NCBI GenBank assembly: GCA_019400425.1
Contig: JAFREE010000015.1
Coordinates: 1-64,000, forward strand
Reading direction: 5' to 3'
DNA from: Hymenochaete sp. R1
Lineage: Eukaryota; Basidiomycota; Agaricomycetes; Hymenochaetales; Hymenochaetaceae
DNA: 64,000 bases
Shown here: positions 12,710 through 24,323 of the stretch, one piece after another
Layout of the letters: the number at the start of each line of letters is the position of its first letter
How positions within the stretch are numbered: position 1 is the stretch's first letter
Translations under genes and position numbers: made by a program
Notes under the pieces: model-generated
What the model saw: only the letters and a program-made list of their open reading frames with translations
The model's database searches: none
What the model was told of the DNA's origin: nothing

Positions 12710-13542
12710 GTCGTGACAAAATTAATGATTGTCGCTCTATTTGGGACGACCCATCATTCTTGCTTAGGTTGGTTGCCAACTTGATTGGTAGTATACTACA
12801 GATGCCAAGTGTGATCGCAATGTAACTTACACACACTCTTGTATACTAGTACAAGCGTGTGAAATCGACGAAGATTCCATCAAGTGATTTCCGTCTTCGT
12901 TTGCGAAGAAGACACTCCTGCCCTTTTTCTACCTTCCTCGTCGTTTGAAGCTCATCGGGCTCACACGCTTACTTTGCACCCATACAACTGGGATGGGGAC
13001 CCCCTGGCACCCTCTAGACTATGTATGCGTTAAGAAGGGACGACAAAACGCATAGTGAAACGAGTCCATTTACCCTCAGCAGCCACCTTGTCGCCCTCTA
13101 TTACGAGTTGTTCGGGTTATTCGAAGGTTCCTTTGCGTGCACGTTAAGATTTCTTGGCTTCTGGTAAAGATGCTTCATGCTAACAATGAGCCCTTTGCGA
13201 GTGTGTAAGTTGTGTGATAGAGCTAGTTGGATTGTTCCTATTGGCCGTTACCGGCTTTCCGAGTCGGGAGCAATGTTTGGTCTGAGCGGTGAAGAGGTGG
13301 AAGGGCCCTGAAGTTTGAGCTTGAGGCAGAGGGAGATGTTATGAAGAATCAGACCATAATGTGGTCTAATCCACCCAAACATCTGGGCTTTGCTGTTGAT
13401 GAAATCATCGATGTCCAAAACGACAATCGTGAAAAGAGTATGAGCAATAACTTGCAACTAAGATCCCATAAAAAACGAACCTTGAATCTTGACTTAGTGT
13501 GGATTCAAATATTTGATGAACGCGCAGAGTATGCGAGAAGCC
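12710..13542. other. Intergenic between convergent FOL1 and a minus-strand gene
   Basis: No credible coding region. It contains the imperfect hairpin at 12832-12861, described separately. Otherwise it is unremarkable. Confidence 0.6.
12832..12861. repeat. 12-bp inverted repeat downstream of FOL1
   Basis: The left arm cacactcttgta and right arm tacaagcgtgtg pair with a single mismatch around the 6-nt loop tactag. It lies about 120 bp past the FOL1 stop. It may be a 3'-UTR hairpin or chance; no poly-T follows. Confidence 0.55.
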
Positions 13543-14651
13543 CTAGCAGATACCAATTGCCTGTCCGTCTTCATCTACCAGGGCAAGCCTGGCTTCGCGC
13601 ATAGGTCTTCTCGTTTCAATCGTTATTGGGTGCGCACTATGCGGGCGGCTCATGTCCGGCTCATGCTCCTCGACCGCTATCTTCCAGCCATCCAGAACCG
13701 CACGGACATACAGCGAATATTTAACGTCGTGAATAATTTTCAGATACGAAAAAGCATTGTTGCCATCATCCGATTCTTGAAAGTCGTCGATGACAGATGA
13801 CTGTCCAAATGTGAGGGAGACTAATCCAAGGGTATCTAATCGCCTAATAGTACAAAGGTCGTCCCATAACGTCTTGATGGTTTCTTGGGTCCATAAAATG
13901 GAGGTCGAGGAGAAATCCTTCAGGTAGAATGGTAGGATCCGGGCATCTGAAGCTTCTTCCCAAGGAGTAGAACCTTTGAGAGGGATAATCCAAGCGCTAC
14001 GAGCATTTGGGTCTGTGTTGAGAGTCACAAGTGAATCTCGAGTGTAAGGTGCGAGTGGCCTGAGAGGAGTCTTGCGAAATGGCTTGAAGCGTTTAAACAC
14101 CTCGTAAGCTCTAGCGTCACCTGTTGCCGATCGTGGTTGTTTGTTGAGGCGAATACATTTGGTGGTACTATCTTCAGCTCCTTCACCGTGAGCTCTCTTG
14201 AGAACCGAATGCTTATTTGACGACGACGTTTCAGACGCGTTTTTATCTCGGAGGGACAGAAGATATGGCAGAAAGTCGGTTCCTTGGAACTCTAAAGGTC
14301 GCGCGGAATCGACTTCAACGTCTGAATCAGGATCGTTCCACTGCTTGTAAGATCGAGTTCTTGATGAGAAAAGCTGCGGTCTTTGGGGCGGCGATTGCTT
14401 GAATTGGTACACGCGTCGGCATCTTGATCCTGATCAAGGCAGTCAGTTTCCCATCGCAATAGTGATGGAAATTGATGCTCACCACGGCATTCAGGCGGGC
14501 CCACGGCGCGCCATTTACCACCATCGTTTATTGCATTTATTAATTCACGACCCTCCTTTAAGAGAAGAAAAGAGACTGGTTGCTTGTCTTCACTACTACT
14601 GGTAGAAACGAGCGTGTGCACTTCCAGATCGCTTCTTCTCAATGAAGTCAT
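13543..14651 (-). CDS. Hypothetical protein, about 350 aa
   Basis: Not recognised. Exon 1 starts at 14651 with MTSLRRSDLEVHTLVS. A 50-nt intron (gtgagc..ctgactgccttgatcag, near 14434-14483) leads into the long second exon beginning SRCRRVYQFKQSPPQ. The first 150 residues are polar and likely disordered. The second half (from YTRDSLVTLNTDPNARSAW) looks folded, with hydrophobic and aromatic residues and the segment WTQETIKTLWDDLCTIRRLD. The ending is MREARLALVDEDGQAIGIC. No catalytic motif, signal peptide or membrane segment is visible. It may be specific to basidiomycetes. Confidence 0.7.
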
Positions 14652-15235
14652 AACAGGCTAAGAGCATGACAGCCTGAATTTTCACGTTCAATGAGAGCAG
14701 GAGCTGAAATTAGGGGGAGATTCGACAATTGCCGACGAGTACAGCCGGCACGTCGAGGTGAAGTGAAGGCACCGACGAAGGAGAGGTTAAAATGAAACAC
14801 GCAGTTCGGAAATCGGAAGTGGTGGTTCGCGAATGATCGACGCCTTCGCGTAGCGCGTACGCGGCGCGTCTTTTTCAAATTCGGACCGTGTTCAAGACGA
14901 GGAGACACGAGGCGAGGCAGGCGCCCAGTCGAGACTGAACAACACTCGGCAACCGCCTTTTCTCTTCGCCACGATGAGCGCCGCAGCTCACTATCACTGA
15001 GCTCGCATAGCACCGTTGTGCGGCTTGTCTTTGTCCCATCGCCATCTGCTTCATGTGAGTGATTGGTTTTCTTTCAATCTGATCAACTTGTTGGACTGAT
15101 TTACTCACTTTCGACGCTTTATAAGACCCATCATATTGTCTTTTTACGCCCACAGGCACTATCGTTCATTTTTGTTTACAGAAAACTACTCTATGAGCTA
15201 TCCGATAGCATAATTTTGCATCGCTAATTACTACT
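14652..15235. promoter_or_regulatory. Divergent intergenic region
   Basis: This stretch of 584 bp lies between two divergent unknown genes. It is GC-rich at about 14820-14990. Minus-strand ORFs in it have Arg/Ser-rich shadow composition and are not called. It presumably holds both promoters; no TATA box is clear. Confidence 0.45.
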
Positions 15236-16678
15236 ATGTACGCCATTTCACGCTCAGCCAATGCATCTCCGCTTCCAGCGAGATCGCCCACGAGACCCCT
15301 TCCTCCTACGCCCCATACAGAAAACGCAGAAGACGAAAAAAATAGCGACTTAACATACCTTTTGGAGTCTGATCCCAACGAACCATTTCAACTGCTCGAG
15401 TCGTATCCCTTGAGGTAAGCACTTCCTTTTAATTTCGGCTTGAGGGATGCGCGCCATCTTGCAGTTTAACTTTGTCTCCGAACTTCAAAGCCAGAAAGAA
15501 ACTGACGTAGACTTTCTTGTCACCTTGACGACAGTTTGTTGTGCCGTTATTATAACGTAAAGCAGGTCACTCTAGAGGAAGGAGTCCCTCCTCCCACCAA
15601 ACTCGACGTACCGCTCCTACGAAAGTCAGCAGATGCCGTCAGACTATTGCCGACACATGTTCTGGCAGTGTCTGAGCCGGAAAGGACAAGCAAACAGAGC
15701 ACAGATGCTAGCCACGCGAGCTTGCGAACAAATGGCCCGGTTATGATCCCCGTGAACGCTGACCATTGGGAACGTTATCTTACGACCGCACTTCCGAGAG
15801 AGGTGTATCAACCCCCTTCGACGCCCACTTTATCAACACGACGTCATGAACGTCACTCTAGAGCGGATTCCCTTACTTCATCGTCTAGTAGCTCGAGTTG
15901 CAGGTCGTCGACGTCTTTAACAAGACCCTCTACGGTGCTATCGTTGCCCATACACCATATTCGTATTCCGTCACCAAAGACACTACCTCTGCTTTTGCTT
16001 CTCGTGCTGAAGATCGTGCCGGAAAGCCTCGTTCTTCCGGCCCTCCTACCTCGTACCGTCCTGTACGAACTACCAGCGCCTTCCGGGATACTGACAGACA
16101 GATTATTGACGTGGCTATACCCTGAGCCGGAGCGCACCCCGAAAGAAGAGCCAAAAAAAGTGTCGAACCGGAAGATTCGCACGGGGAGGGATCGTCAAGC
16201 TACCATCCGAGCCCCGATCAGGTCGAAAAGTCCACGACTCATGCCTCCCACTTCACCACTTCTTCCTCCCACTCGAGCAGCTCTACCCTCACCCAGTCCA
16301 TCTTCGACTCCAGCCTCGCTTTCCCCATCACCATCTCGACCATCTTCTCCTCCGCCTCCTCTACCATCTCTTTCCATCCCACCTCCAAGCCCGACTCTCC
16401 TTCTCCCAGAACCTATTTGCGTTCTTGCTGACCCGATACTTGCGACTAACGCTGACTCACGACTCCTCGCATTGGCGCAGCAAAACCTAGGGCTCTGGGT
16501 AAACGCCCTCTCGCTCGGCGTGCGCAATACGGATGCATCGAGACAAGTTGAGCTCGCGTGGACGGTCGTCTCGGATGCTCGGAGGAGACGGTTCGGGGAC
16601 TTGAGCTCTAATTCTGGATTGAGGAGACCCTCGCTCTCCAAGTCGAGATCGGCGCCTGATATCAAGCGGGTTTGTTGA
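15236..16678 (+). CDS. Hypothetical Ser/Pro-rich protein
   Basis: Not recognised. Exon 1 (15236 to about 15414) encodes MYAISRSANASPLPARS and ends LLESYPL. After an intron of about 120 nt, exon 2 continues SLLCRYYNVKQVTLEEG. The protein is about 440 aa. An ordered central part (about residues 60-150 and 190-240, including LLPTHVLAVSEPE and MIPVNADHWERYL) is separated by Ser-rich linkers and a long Pro/Ser tract (PSPSPSSTPASLSPSPS). The C-terminal segment NLGLWVNALSLGVRNTDASR looks helical. There is no signal peptide; the Leu/Pro stretch near PLLLLLVLKIVPESLVL could be a buried helix rather than a membrane span. Function unknown. Confidence 0.7.
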
Positions 16679-17348
16679 CATGGTCGTGCTCCAGCTGCTC
16701 GCCATTCGAAAAGCATTTCTTTCCTTTGGTCCACCCCAGCCGACAATAAACCCAAAAATCCCGACAGGTCGTGCTCGTGAAACCAAGAAAATCGACTAAA
16801 CTGCTGCACGTTTTTATCCTCATTTAACGACACCTAAGGGCCTTCGTCATTCTTATGCAAGACTTAAGTTTCTCATGTCTACCACGGACCGTATTTAATT
16901 TACAATCATCTAATGTTTCCCATCATTTTCCACGCATCTCCTACCTCACGATCTATGGCAAGTTGCACACACACACTTCATCAAAATCCAAGTCATCCAC
17001 TCTTTTTCAAATCATGGCATCACTATTCATAGCTCAGCTTGCAACTAATCATTTCTTCGAAACTTAAAATATAGTCCAATCTAATTCCGATGTGATAGGT
17101 AATAGATTACTTACAGAATTATATCTAATCGTTTTCCATTTGAATGAGTGAAGTTCCAGCCCATCCATTTTACAAATCAAATTACCGCACAAACAAGTTT
17201 ATGGAAGCCAATGAAGGGGATAGAACAACGATGGATGCTTCCGGACACAACTAAAGACTATTGAAGACTTCAAGCTGATTCTAGGAGAAAACAAGACATA
17301 AAATGAGGCAAGTGGAAGAAGACAATATGCAATGACCAATAATAATAT
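16679..17348. other. Convergent intergenic region
   Basis: AT-richer DNA between two convergent genes (3' UTRs). No coding, RNA or repeat feature was recognised. Confidence 0.5.
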
Positions 17349-20143
17349 TTAGCTCAAAAGATTGCTCGAGCTAGCGACAAGTCTTTGAAAAATGGTATCA
17401 AGGTCAGGGCTGTCCTTTTCCAACACATTCTCCAGCGTAGGCGTCATGAGTGATTTATTCAAGTTGACCGCATATGCTTCCGATGCCGGAGTCGAAACGT
17501 TGCTGGGAAGATCAGGAACAGAGCAATTAGGAGGAGACGAAGCTGGTGGGAGCGGTCGATAAAGTCTATTTGTCGGAATGCCGGATCGCCATTCACCGGC
17601 CATCCGCTTTTCTCGCGCGCATTTTGGCGTTGCAGTACGTGATTGTAGCTTAGTTGGAATGCTCCCCATGTCAGGCGAAGCAAGAGGGAACGCTTGTTCT
17701 TCTTGAGACCCGAAAGTGTTCGAAACCTCAGCGCGTCGTGTGGGAAAGGGGATGGTGGATTCGTCGATTATTTGACTAGAGTATTCTGACGCAATGCTTC
17801 CGGAACGGTCCTGAGTGTCCCTCTGTGAAGCAGCAGACAGGACAGAAGTTGCCGTTGGAGCTGTTGTCAAAGCCGGGATGGAGCCATTGCTCTTCCCCGA
17901 AGCAATCATAATAACGTTGGCAATGGATGGGAGCTTGAGTGGGCCAGGGAATGGAAAGTCAAGGCCAAGGCCAAACGACCCACTCACTTCTGGTGAAGCT
18001 TTTGGAGGAGATGGGAACGAGAAAGGACTAGATTGAGCAGGTCCAGCCATGCTTCGATTCAAATCTGGCATGGTTTTCGAACGTCGCAAGTCCGGTTTGA
18101 CAGCTTTTGCAGGCGTAGAGTAAGGACACATACTAAGGTCTATGCTCGCTCTCTCACCCCGAGACGTGTCAGGGGAGCAAAAGCCGGCGATTCGAGACGG
18201 GGTATCGGCCGTAAGGCACTTCTCAATGACTTCGGTTTGGGGGGATAAGCTAGACAAAAAGCTCTCGTATGAAGCGACCTGTGGTGTATCTGAGTCTCGA
18301 CCCTCCGTGACCCTATTCTCTTTTTGAGAGAGGAACTTCCGAAGGGAATCGATCTCGATCTCGCTTCGACGAGCCTCCTTTTCAAGGTCCATAATGCGTT
18401 GTTCGAGATGAACCTTCTCGATTTGGTGTCGTTGTATGATATCAAGGAGGTGGGCTGCGAGTCGATCGAAGCGGGCGCATTGAGCATCCAGGGATTTCTG
18501 AAGGTGACTAGTCAATTCTGGGCTGCTCTGCACACCAACTTCCTTTTTGTTGCCTGCTTCGCGTCCGGATTTCGGTGTAATGGGACTTATTGGCACAGAA
18601 TGCTCTGAAATACGATCAAGGCGATCTACGCTAGCTGTGAAGAACGATGTTTTCACGGTCGGCCTTCCAAGCGCAGAAGCACGAGGACCTTTCTGATCGA
18701 GAATTTGAGTGTCGCTTTCCGCAGAAGGAACGAGAGTACCGCTTTGCTTTGTTGACGCTTGATGTTCGCTGGCAGTGGTCTTCATCAGAGCGCATAAAGG
18801 GCTCTGCGAATCGAGAGCAACTTCCTTTGAAAAAGCGCTACGCTTTAGACGACAGAGTGACGTATCAAGAGGTTCAATGTCTCCAAGGGGCGGCGGGGCG
18901 GCGGAAGAATCTAGCACAGAACCAAAAGACGTTTCCGAACGCTCCAGCTCACTGTTACGATGTGGTTGCTGAAGAGAAACATTTTGACTCTTATCAAGGC
19001 TGTCGTCGTAGTAAGATGAATCACTATCTCCTACTTCAACTCCAAGCTCAGACTCCAGCATGTTTGCCACTGATAACGTTACCTTCTCCGAACCAATGCG
19101 GACATGTGTCGCTCTGGGACGTCGTACAGGTGATCCAGTCAAGTCTGACGAACTGGCTGCAACTGCATACGCCATTTCCGGTGAGACTGGGTGGTCTCTA
19201 ATACTGATCGATCTCCTTCGAGGTGATCTCTGTATCGTCTCAGGGGACAGAGAAGCGTTGCTCGTGGGACTTCTTGACATATCCATAGAGATCTTTGGGG
19301 TACTAGGCTTTTTCGGAGAGGTCTTAACCGCGGTACCACCAGTAGGAAGAATTTGACTTTGACGAGTTTGAGGAAGCGAGATCGATGATTGAATAGGTCC
19401 GAAAGATGATTCAAACTGAGAAGACTTGGGAGACGCGAGGCTAAGCATCGGAGGTATCGGTGCAACCCTAGGAGATACAAATTCACTCTTGTCGTTACCA
19501 GTGTCTTGCTTTGCCAGACTTAAACCATGTATAATATCGGGCCTCGCCAGCGGAATTTCTGTTTCTAGCTTTTCCGATGAAGATTTGAAGAATCCCCGAC
19601 CTCGTGTCACTGATTTAAGGTCTGCAGAAGAGTATCGAGAGGAGAGAGAAGGTCTACCGGTAACTCGCGACAGGAAAGAGGCCTTCGGTTTCAAAGACGA
19701 TCGCTTCTCGTACTGTGTGGCCGGTCCCTCGGGAGCGGACAATCGAGTACTCGACGGAGACATCATTGTATGCCGAGCATGAGGATTGTGAAGTCGTTGA
19801 GATCCTGGTGTTCCAAAAGGCACTTCGGGTCGTGGAAGTTCTAAGTTCACGGCCGACAACGAGCCCGCTAGCACGTAAACATGCATAAGAAAATACAACA
19901 TTTAAGATGAACAAGGGCTCACCTGCACCCATTGAAGAGCGTGCCAGACGAGCAGCAGTTCTGTGAGGAGGAGCATTGAGTTCGAAATCGAATGCCACCT
20001 CGAAATACGTACTCATTCGCTAATTGGGTCACTGTTTTATAATGACCACTGTCAAGCTCCGCTGGTGCAATCTCATCTACTATGTCACTAGACTTGAGAT
20101 TGGCCATTGACTTGCGTCTCTTGCCCAAGAATGGTATGCGCAT
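17349..20143 (-). CDS. Hypothetical coiled-coil, Ser-rich protein, about 890 aa
   Basis: Not assigned to a named family. It starts at 20143 with MRIPFLGKRRKSMANLKSSD. A 52-nt intron (gtacgt..tcctcctcacag, near 19971-20022) joins LANE to TAARLARSSMGA. A second intron (about 19865-19922) leads into the long last exon at AGSLSAVNLELPRPE. Most of the chain is Ser/Thr/Pro-rich with many SP/TP sites (SPRRRSISIRDHPVSPE). One strong heptad-type coiled coil lies near the middle: CARFDRLAAHLLDIIQRHQI through DLEKEARRSEIEIDSLRKFL. The tail ends LDTIFQRLVASSSNLLS. The composition suggests a phosphoregulated scaffold (cytoskeletal, septation or polarity), but this is inference only. Confidence 0.75.
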
Positions 20144-20459
20144 CTTGTCCTCGCCCGCTGTATTTTGATGACGGTGTGTTGTGGAAAGCTGAAGCAGTGG
20201 CAGTTAATGATGTCTGATGAGTGGAAGACTTGAGAGCGCTCCAGCGAGGCTTCAACCTCGCTGACACTCGTAGCAGTAGACACTGGGTATCGCAAGTGAG
20301 GAAGGTATATTATAAGAATGGGATAAGAAGTGGAGGTAAAGGTTGATTATTGTGTATTGGACCCGGGCTTTTCGAAAAGGGTTTCCCACGGGCTGCGCAA
20401 CAAATATGGATATATATATTAACTTACAAGCTTCCAAATGAAAGTTGTAATGGCTTAGT
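20144..20459. promoter_or_regulatory. Promoter region of the coiled-coil gene
   Basis: Upstream region of the minus-strand gene, abutting the plus-strand tRNA. AT-rich at about 20400-20440 (tatatatatt). No coding region was recognised. Confidence 0.4.
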
Positions 20460-20543
20460 GGTCTTATAGTGTAGCTGGTTATCACACGGGATTCTGATCG
20501 AAAGGAAATTTCCCGTGACCCCGGTTCGAATCCGGGTAGGACC
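20460..20543 (+). tRNA. tRNA-Gln(CTG) with a 12-nt intron
   Basis: The cloverleaf folds by eye. The acceptor stem GGTCTTA pairs with TAGGACC (one G-T). The D arm GTGT closes on the following ACA-C region, and CGGGA/TCCCG forms the anticodon stem around TTCTGA. The T arm is CCCGG-TTCGAAT-CCGGG. The anticodon is CTG, with a 12-nt intron (tcgaaaggaaat) after A37, the canonical site. A box and B box (GGTTCGAATCC) are intact and a TTTT Pol III terminator follows at 20544-20547. Confidence 0.95.
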
Positions 20544-20925
20544 TTTTGAAACAGAATTAATTTTTTCTTCAAATTTATTCTTGATTTTTATCCTTTAAAT
20601 CGAGTTTCACGCCCACAATCCAGCAACTCAGTTGGCCGAGATAATGTTTATTTGTTCGTTATGATGTATAAAATGCAGCAGCGAAATGTACATGTATATA
20701 TTTTGCAACTCCTGATGTAACAGGGGTCCCAGTACTATGCAGCAGCATTCCTGTCTTATGCTGACGAATGAGACTTAGGCAAAGTGTGTATCAGGAAGAT
20801 GTATTCGAATTGCATGTACATAGTAGAGATGACTTGAGGCCATATAAGATCGTGCCCTTTCTTCTCTTCTCTTCCTTTCTTACCATCATCTGCCTCTGCC
20901 AGCTGCACTCTGTCTCCCAAACAAA
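20544..20925. promoter_or_regulatory. Promoter of the secreted repeat protein
   Basis: The Pol III T-run at 20544 opens this stretch. A TATA-like TATAAG lies at 20843-20848, 83 bp before the next start codon, followed by a CT-rich leader. No coding region was recognised. Confidence 0.55.
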
Positions 20926-22028
20926 ATGCGCCTTTCTCAGTTCATCATTCTCTCTGCTCCCCTTCTAACCGCCGTCTCCGCGCGCCCTGTAAGTACAATC
21001 CACATCTATCACTATCCACCCACTGATGCTGACGAGCATCGCAGAACCCCCAGGCAGATTCCGAGTTGGTGTCGTCCTCTGCTGGAGGCCTTGGTGGTGA
21101 GAGCACTGATAGCTCTTCTGCGGACGGCTTTGGTAGCTCTGCAACGGATAGCCTTGATGGTTCTGCTACAGATGGCTTCGGAAGCTCTGCTACAGACGGA
21201 TTTGGTAGCTCCGCATCCACTGGCACGGATTCTGCCTCTGACGCCTTGATGACTGACGCTGCTGACTCCAGCTACAACACTGATACTGCATTCTCTTCCG
21301 ACTCCAGCTCGACGGACACTGCCAGCTCGTCGTGCAACACGGGCTGCCCGTCCGGCCAACCCCAGGGCGGCATGATGCCCATGCCCTTCATGGGTGGTTC
21401 CAACGCTGGCCAGAGCTCGGACGATGACAGCATCAACATTTGGTCCTTCCTTAACATCTTTAGCGGTAACGGAATCAAAATCCCCACCGGCGGTCACCAT
21501 AAGGGCGCAGGCGCCTGCGGCGGTGATGCCTCTGGCTCGAGCTCTTGCCCGGATTCTTCAGCTACGGACAGCGCGATGAGCCCAGAGGACACCGAAGAGT
21601 GCACTGACGAAGCCGAGTCGGCCACCGGGTCTGACGCCTTCGGCGCGACTGATTCCCCCACCAGCACCGACGCAACCGGCTTCGGCGCCAGTACGGACAC
21701 TGCGGCAGCCTCTGACAGCACTGCTCCTGTTTCTGGCTTTGGCTCGTCCGACTCTGCTTCTGGATTCGGCTCCGACTCGACAGCCGCTGGTGCTGCTCCG
21801 ACTAGCGATTCAGGCTCTGTCTTCGGCGGGGACGATTCTAGCTCTGCTACCGATGGTGGCCTCTCGTCTGGCTCTGGCGCAGCTCCCACTGGCTTCGGTG
21901 CTGCCTCAGGCTCTTCTGACTCGAGTTCGTCTGTTTCCTCTGACTCCCTTACGGCGACTGGCTCACTACCCTCTAGCGCAGGCAACCCAAACGTAACTGT
22001 CGTTACATCAACAGTAACTTTGTCTTGA
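20926..22028 (+). CDS. Secreted Ser/Gly/Ala/Asp-rich repeat protein
   Basis: A clean signal peptide (MRLSQFIILSAPLLTAVSA) is encoded by a short first exon. A roughly 55-nt phase-0 intron (gtaagt..gcatcgcag) follows ARP. The mature chain begins NPQADSELVSSSAGGLGGES and is dominated by short imperfect repeats of the type DGFGSSATD, later ASTDTAAASDSTAP and GFGSDSTAAG. A small central island has paired Cys residues and a MPMPFMGG/NIWSFLNIFSG hydrophobic stretch. The tail is Ser/Thr-rich and ends NVTVVTSTVTLS. No GPI omega site is obvious. It may be a heavily O-glycosylated wall-associated protein; no enzyme motif is visible. Confidence 0.85.
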
Positions 22029-22849
22029 AGTATCTTTGCAGCTTAGTTCCCATTGCGACTGCTGCTTAGATGAAGGGCTGCAAACTAGCATCAGCGCAAA
22101 CTTTCTTTTCCCTTTGATTTATTTGTTTTGTACCTACTCTGTTTAAGTTTGTAGCCTTGATGGTCCATAGAGTTTCGAATCAATTCTCCTACTTTTCTGT
22201 ATGGCATCTGATGTGTCGCAAGTGAAGCGCATACCAGTTACACAGGAATTCTTAGACGTTTTCGACGTGTAGTTGTTGACCCGCTTTGAAAAGCTGTCGA
22301 AATGAGCTGTAGTGCGCGCGATGGAATCTCAAAACATTCGCCTGGAATATCATTGCGCCAACTTCAAATGAGTGAAATTCATCGGTCTTGAGTACAGTAT
22401 TTAACGTACCTTGAGTTTTCTCTTATTGTACCTAGTGGTAGTAGTGCCCGCTAGGCTTACCCTACCAGTGAAGACATCGGGACCCAGGAGATTATCGTAA
22501 ACGGAAGATCGTGCACCGGCACCCTTAGCATCACGATTTGAGACCTCGACCCATTCCGTGAAAATGAATCACTAAGCCAACGACTTCCTTGAGAGAAGAG
22601 AGAAGAAAGAACTATAGACCGTAGATAGAAAGACTTGTAGGGGCTTCCGACATGTTTTGAGTTCCGTCGCTGCGTAAAATTAGGACAAAAAGCGGAAAAA
22701 GCGACTGCCGTCATTTCGCTTGGGCACTTGGCTCAACCCAGAGAAGCGGCTTTTGGTGTCGTCCCAGCCAGCCGGACAGCCCGTCGCAAGAGAGGACCGA
22801 CAAGTGAGGGATTCCTGGCTAGACACGCTTGCCCTCGTCGTCCATCACC
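22029..22849. other. Intergenic region
   Basis: 3' UTR of the secreted protein and promoter of the tail-anchored protein. Minus-strand ORFs here have no family resemblance. Nothing else was recognised. Confidence 0.5.
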
Positions 22850-23934
22850 ATGCCCGCTCCCTTGATCAATGATGTCGAGTGCAGCGGTGCTCTGCAAGAT
22901 TTGGAGTTCGGTGTTGAATCGGGAGAACAGTCTCGGACGACGCTCGGACCGGAACCAGCCGACGCCGCCGAGGATAAGGCAGCGTACCCACACCACCTCT
23001 TTTCGTCCTTGTCGTTTCCTTCTGTACGATGGAAAACACCCCTTTTCGAGCTCTGGCAACAAAATCGACGATATGAACGGTCTGAGGCAATAACAAGGCT
23101 ATCTCCTTCACTGGAAATGGTGGATATGGAGGCTGACGCTGTCGAGCTGACCCCTTTACACGTCCGTTCGCTCCTAGGTCGGTCAAATTCAAATCGCGTT
23201 CGTGGGCAATCAGTTTCGAGCATTTCAAATACGATGCATGCCACTGGCCATGGCCACTTCCCGAGCATTGATTCTGATGCTTCAACGTGTCCGCCGGACA
23301 CACCCACCTCTCAAGCTGCATTCGATCCGTGTGAACGATCTGTACACGTACAACTACGTCCGCTCGATAGGAATGGTCCAGCTGACTCGGCCTCTGTCTT
23401 CTTCCCAAGCACGTACTCGCACAGGCCCGCTCATGAATTCCCACTGGGAGGTTCTCAAGATGAGTTAGAGTCGAGGGAAAGGACGAACGAGTTATCCGAT
23501 GTTGACACCGAAACCCCACCGTTGACACCCATGTCGCCTCGCCAGACACGCTACAAGCCACGGCTATATGTGTCCCCTCCTGTCGTACATCCAAACGAGG
23601 GAACGTGCAAGGAAGCTGATGTCCAATCACCAACATCGTCAGGTAAATTTCTGTATTATCTTATCAAAGATGATAGTATCTGATATGCGTCCGGTTAGAT
23701 GATCATAGGCAAAAACTATTTGATCTATCGCTCGAAACGGACTCCTTACTGCCCACAGTGTCAGCATCCAACTCGCGTAGCCTATTACCAGAGCCTGTGG
23801 TACAAAGCTCCATCGTTACGGTGCCCTTATCCTTCACTCGTACGGAAAGCATCGTGCATTTGATCGGCATCGTTACAATTTTTTTCCTCATCGTCCTGTC
23901 CGTCTATTTGACGCTCGCGAATGTCGTTATGTGA
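22850..23934 (+). CDS. Predicted tail-anchored membrane protein, unknown function
   Basis: Not recognised. Exon 1 runs from MPAPLINDVECSGALQ to SPTSS. A short intron (about 23642-23698, gtaaat..ggttag) precedes exon 2, which encodes DDHRQKLFDLSLETDSLLP and the end of the protein. The first 310 residues are polar and Ser/Pro/Thr-rich with SP/TP sites (TPPLTPMSPRQ). The only membrane segment is at the extreme C-terminus (LIGIVTIFFLIVLSVYLTLA), followed by NVVM and the stop. That is the layout of a tail-anchored protein facing the cytosol (ER, mitochondrial outer membrane or Golgi). There is no signal peptide. Confidence 0.75.
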
Positions 23935-24323
23935 TCTCTCGGCGTGCGCAATGAAGAGTTAGGAAGATGAGACATGGTAGAATGGACTTGTGTGCGCTCG
24001 AGACGGTGGGGATTGGATGACGACGACTCACTTTATACGCAACGAAACTTAATGAGATGGGAGTGGGAAAAGTTTACGATTACTTTATGTTTTATTTTAC
24101 GAATCGCAGCCATGGTCATGACTTTGATCCAGCATAATAATTCACCTCTGTATGTTCAATCGAGTTCGAAGCATATGCTCTGGTTAGATAACGTAAACAT
24201 TTGCTTGGTCATCTTCGCCTTATATATCTTGCCATGCGCCACCCCACCTTCCTCGCTCCGACGGCTTCCTTTACTTACTCACCACCTTAACTGCGCGTGT
24301 GCCAACCGATACTACGTACGACG
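23935..24323. other. Intergenic region upstream of ISD11
   Basis: 389 bp without a credible ORF. A CT-rich leader (about 24240-24290) precedes the ISD11 start. Confidence 0.5.

Noticed and set aside
21494..21985. 163-aa minus-strand Glu/Pro/Ala-rich ORF
   Set aside because: It is antisense to the repeat-rich secreted protein; the composition is just the reverse complement of Ser/Gly codons.
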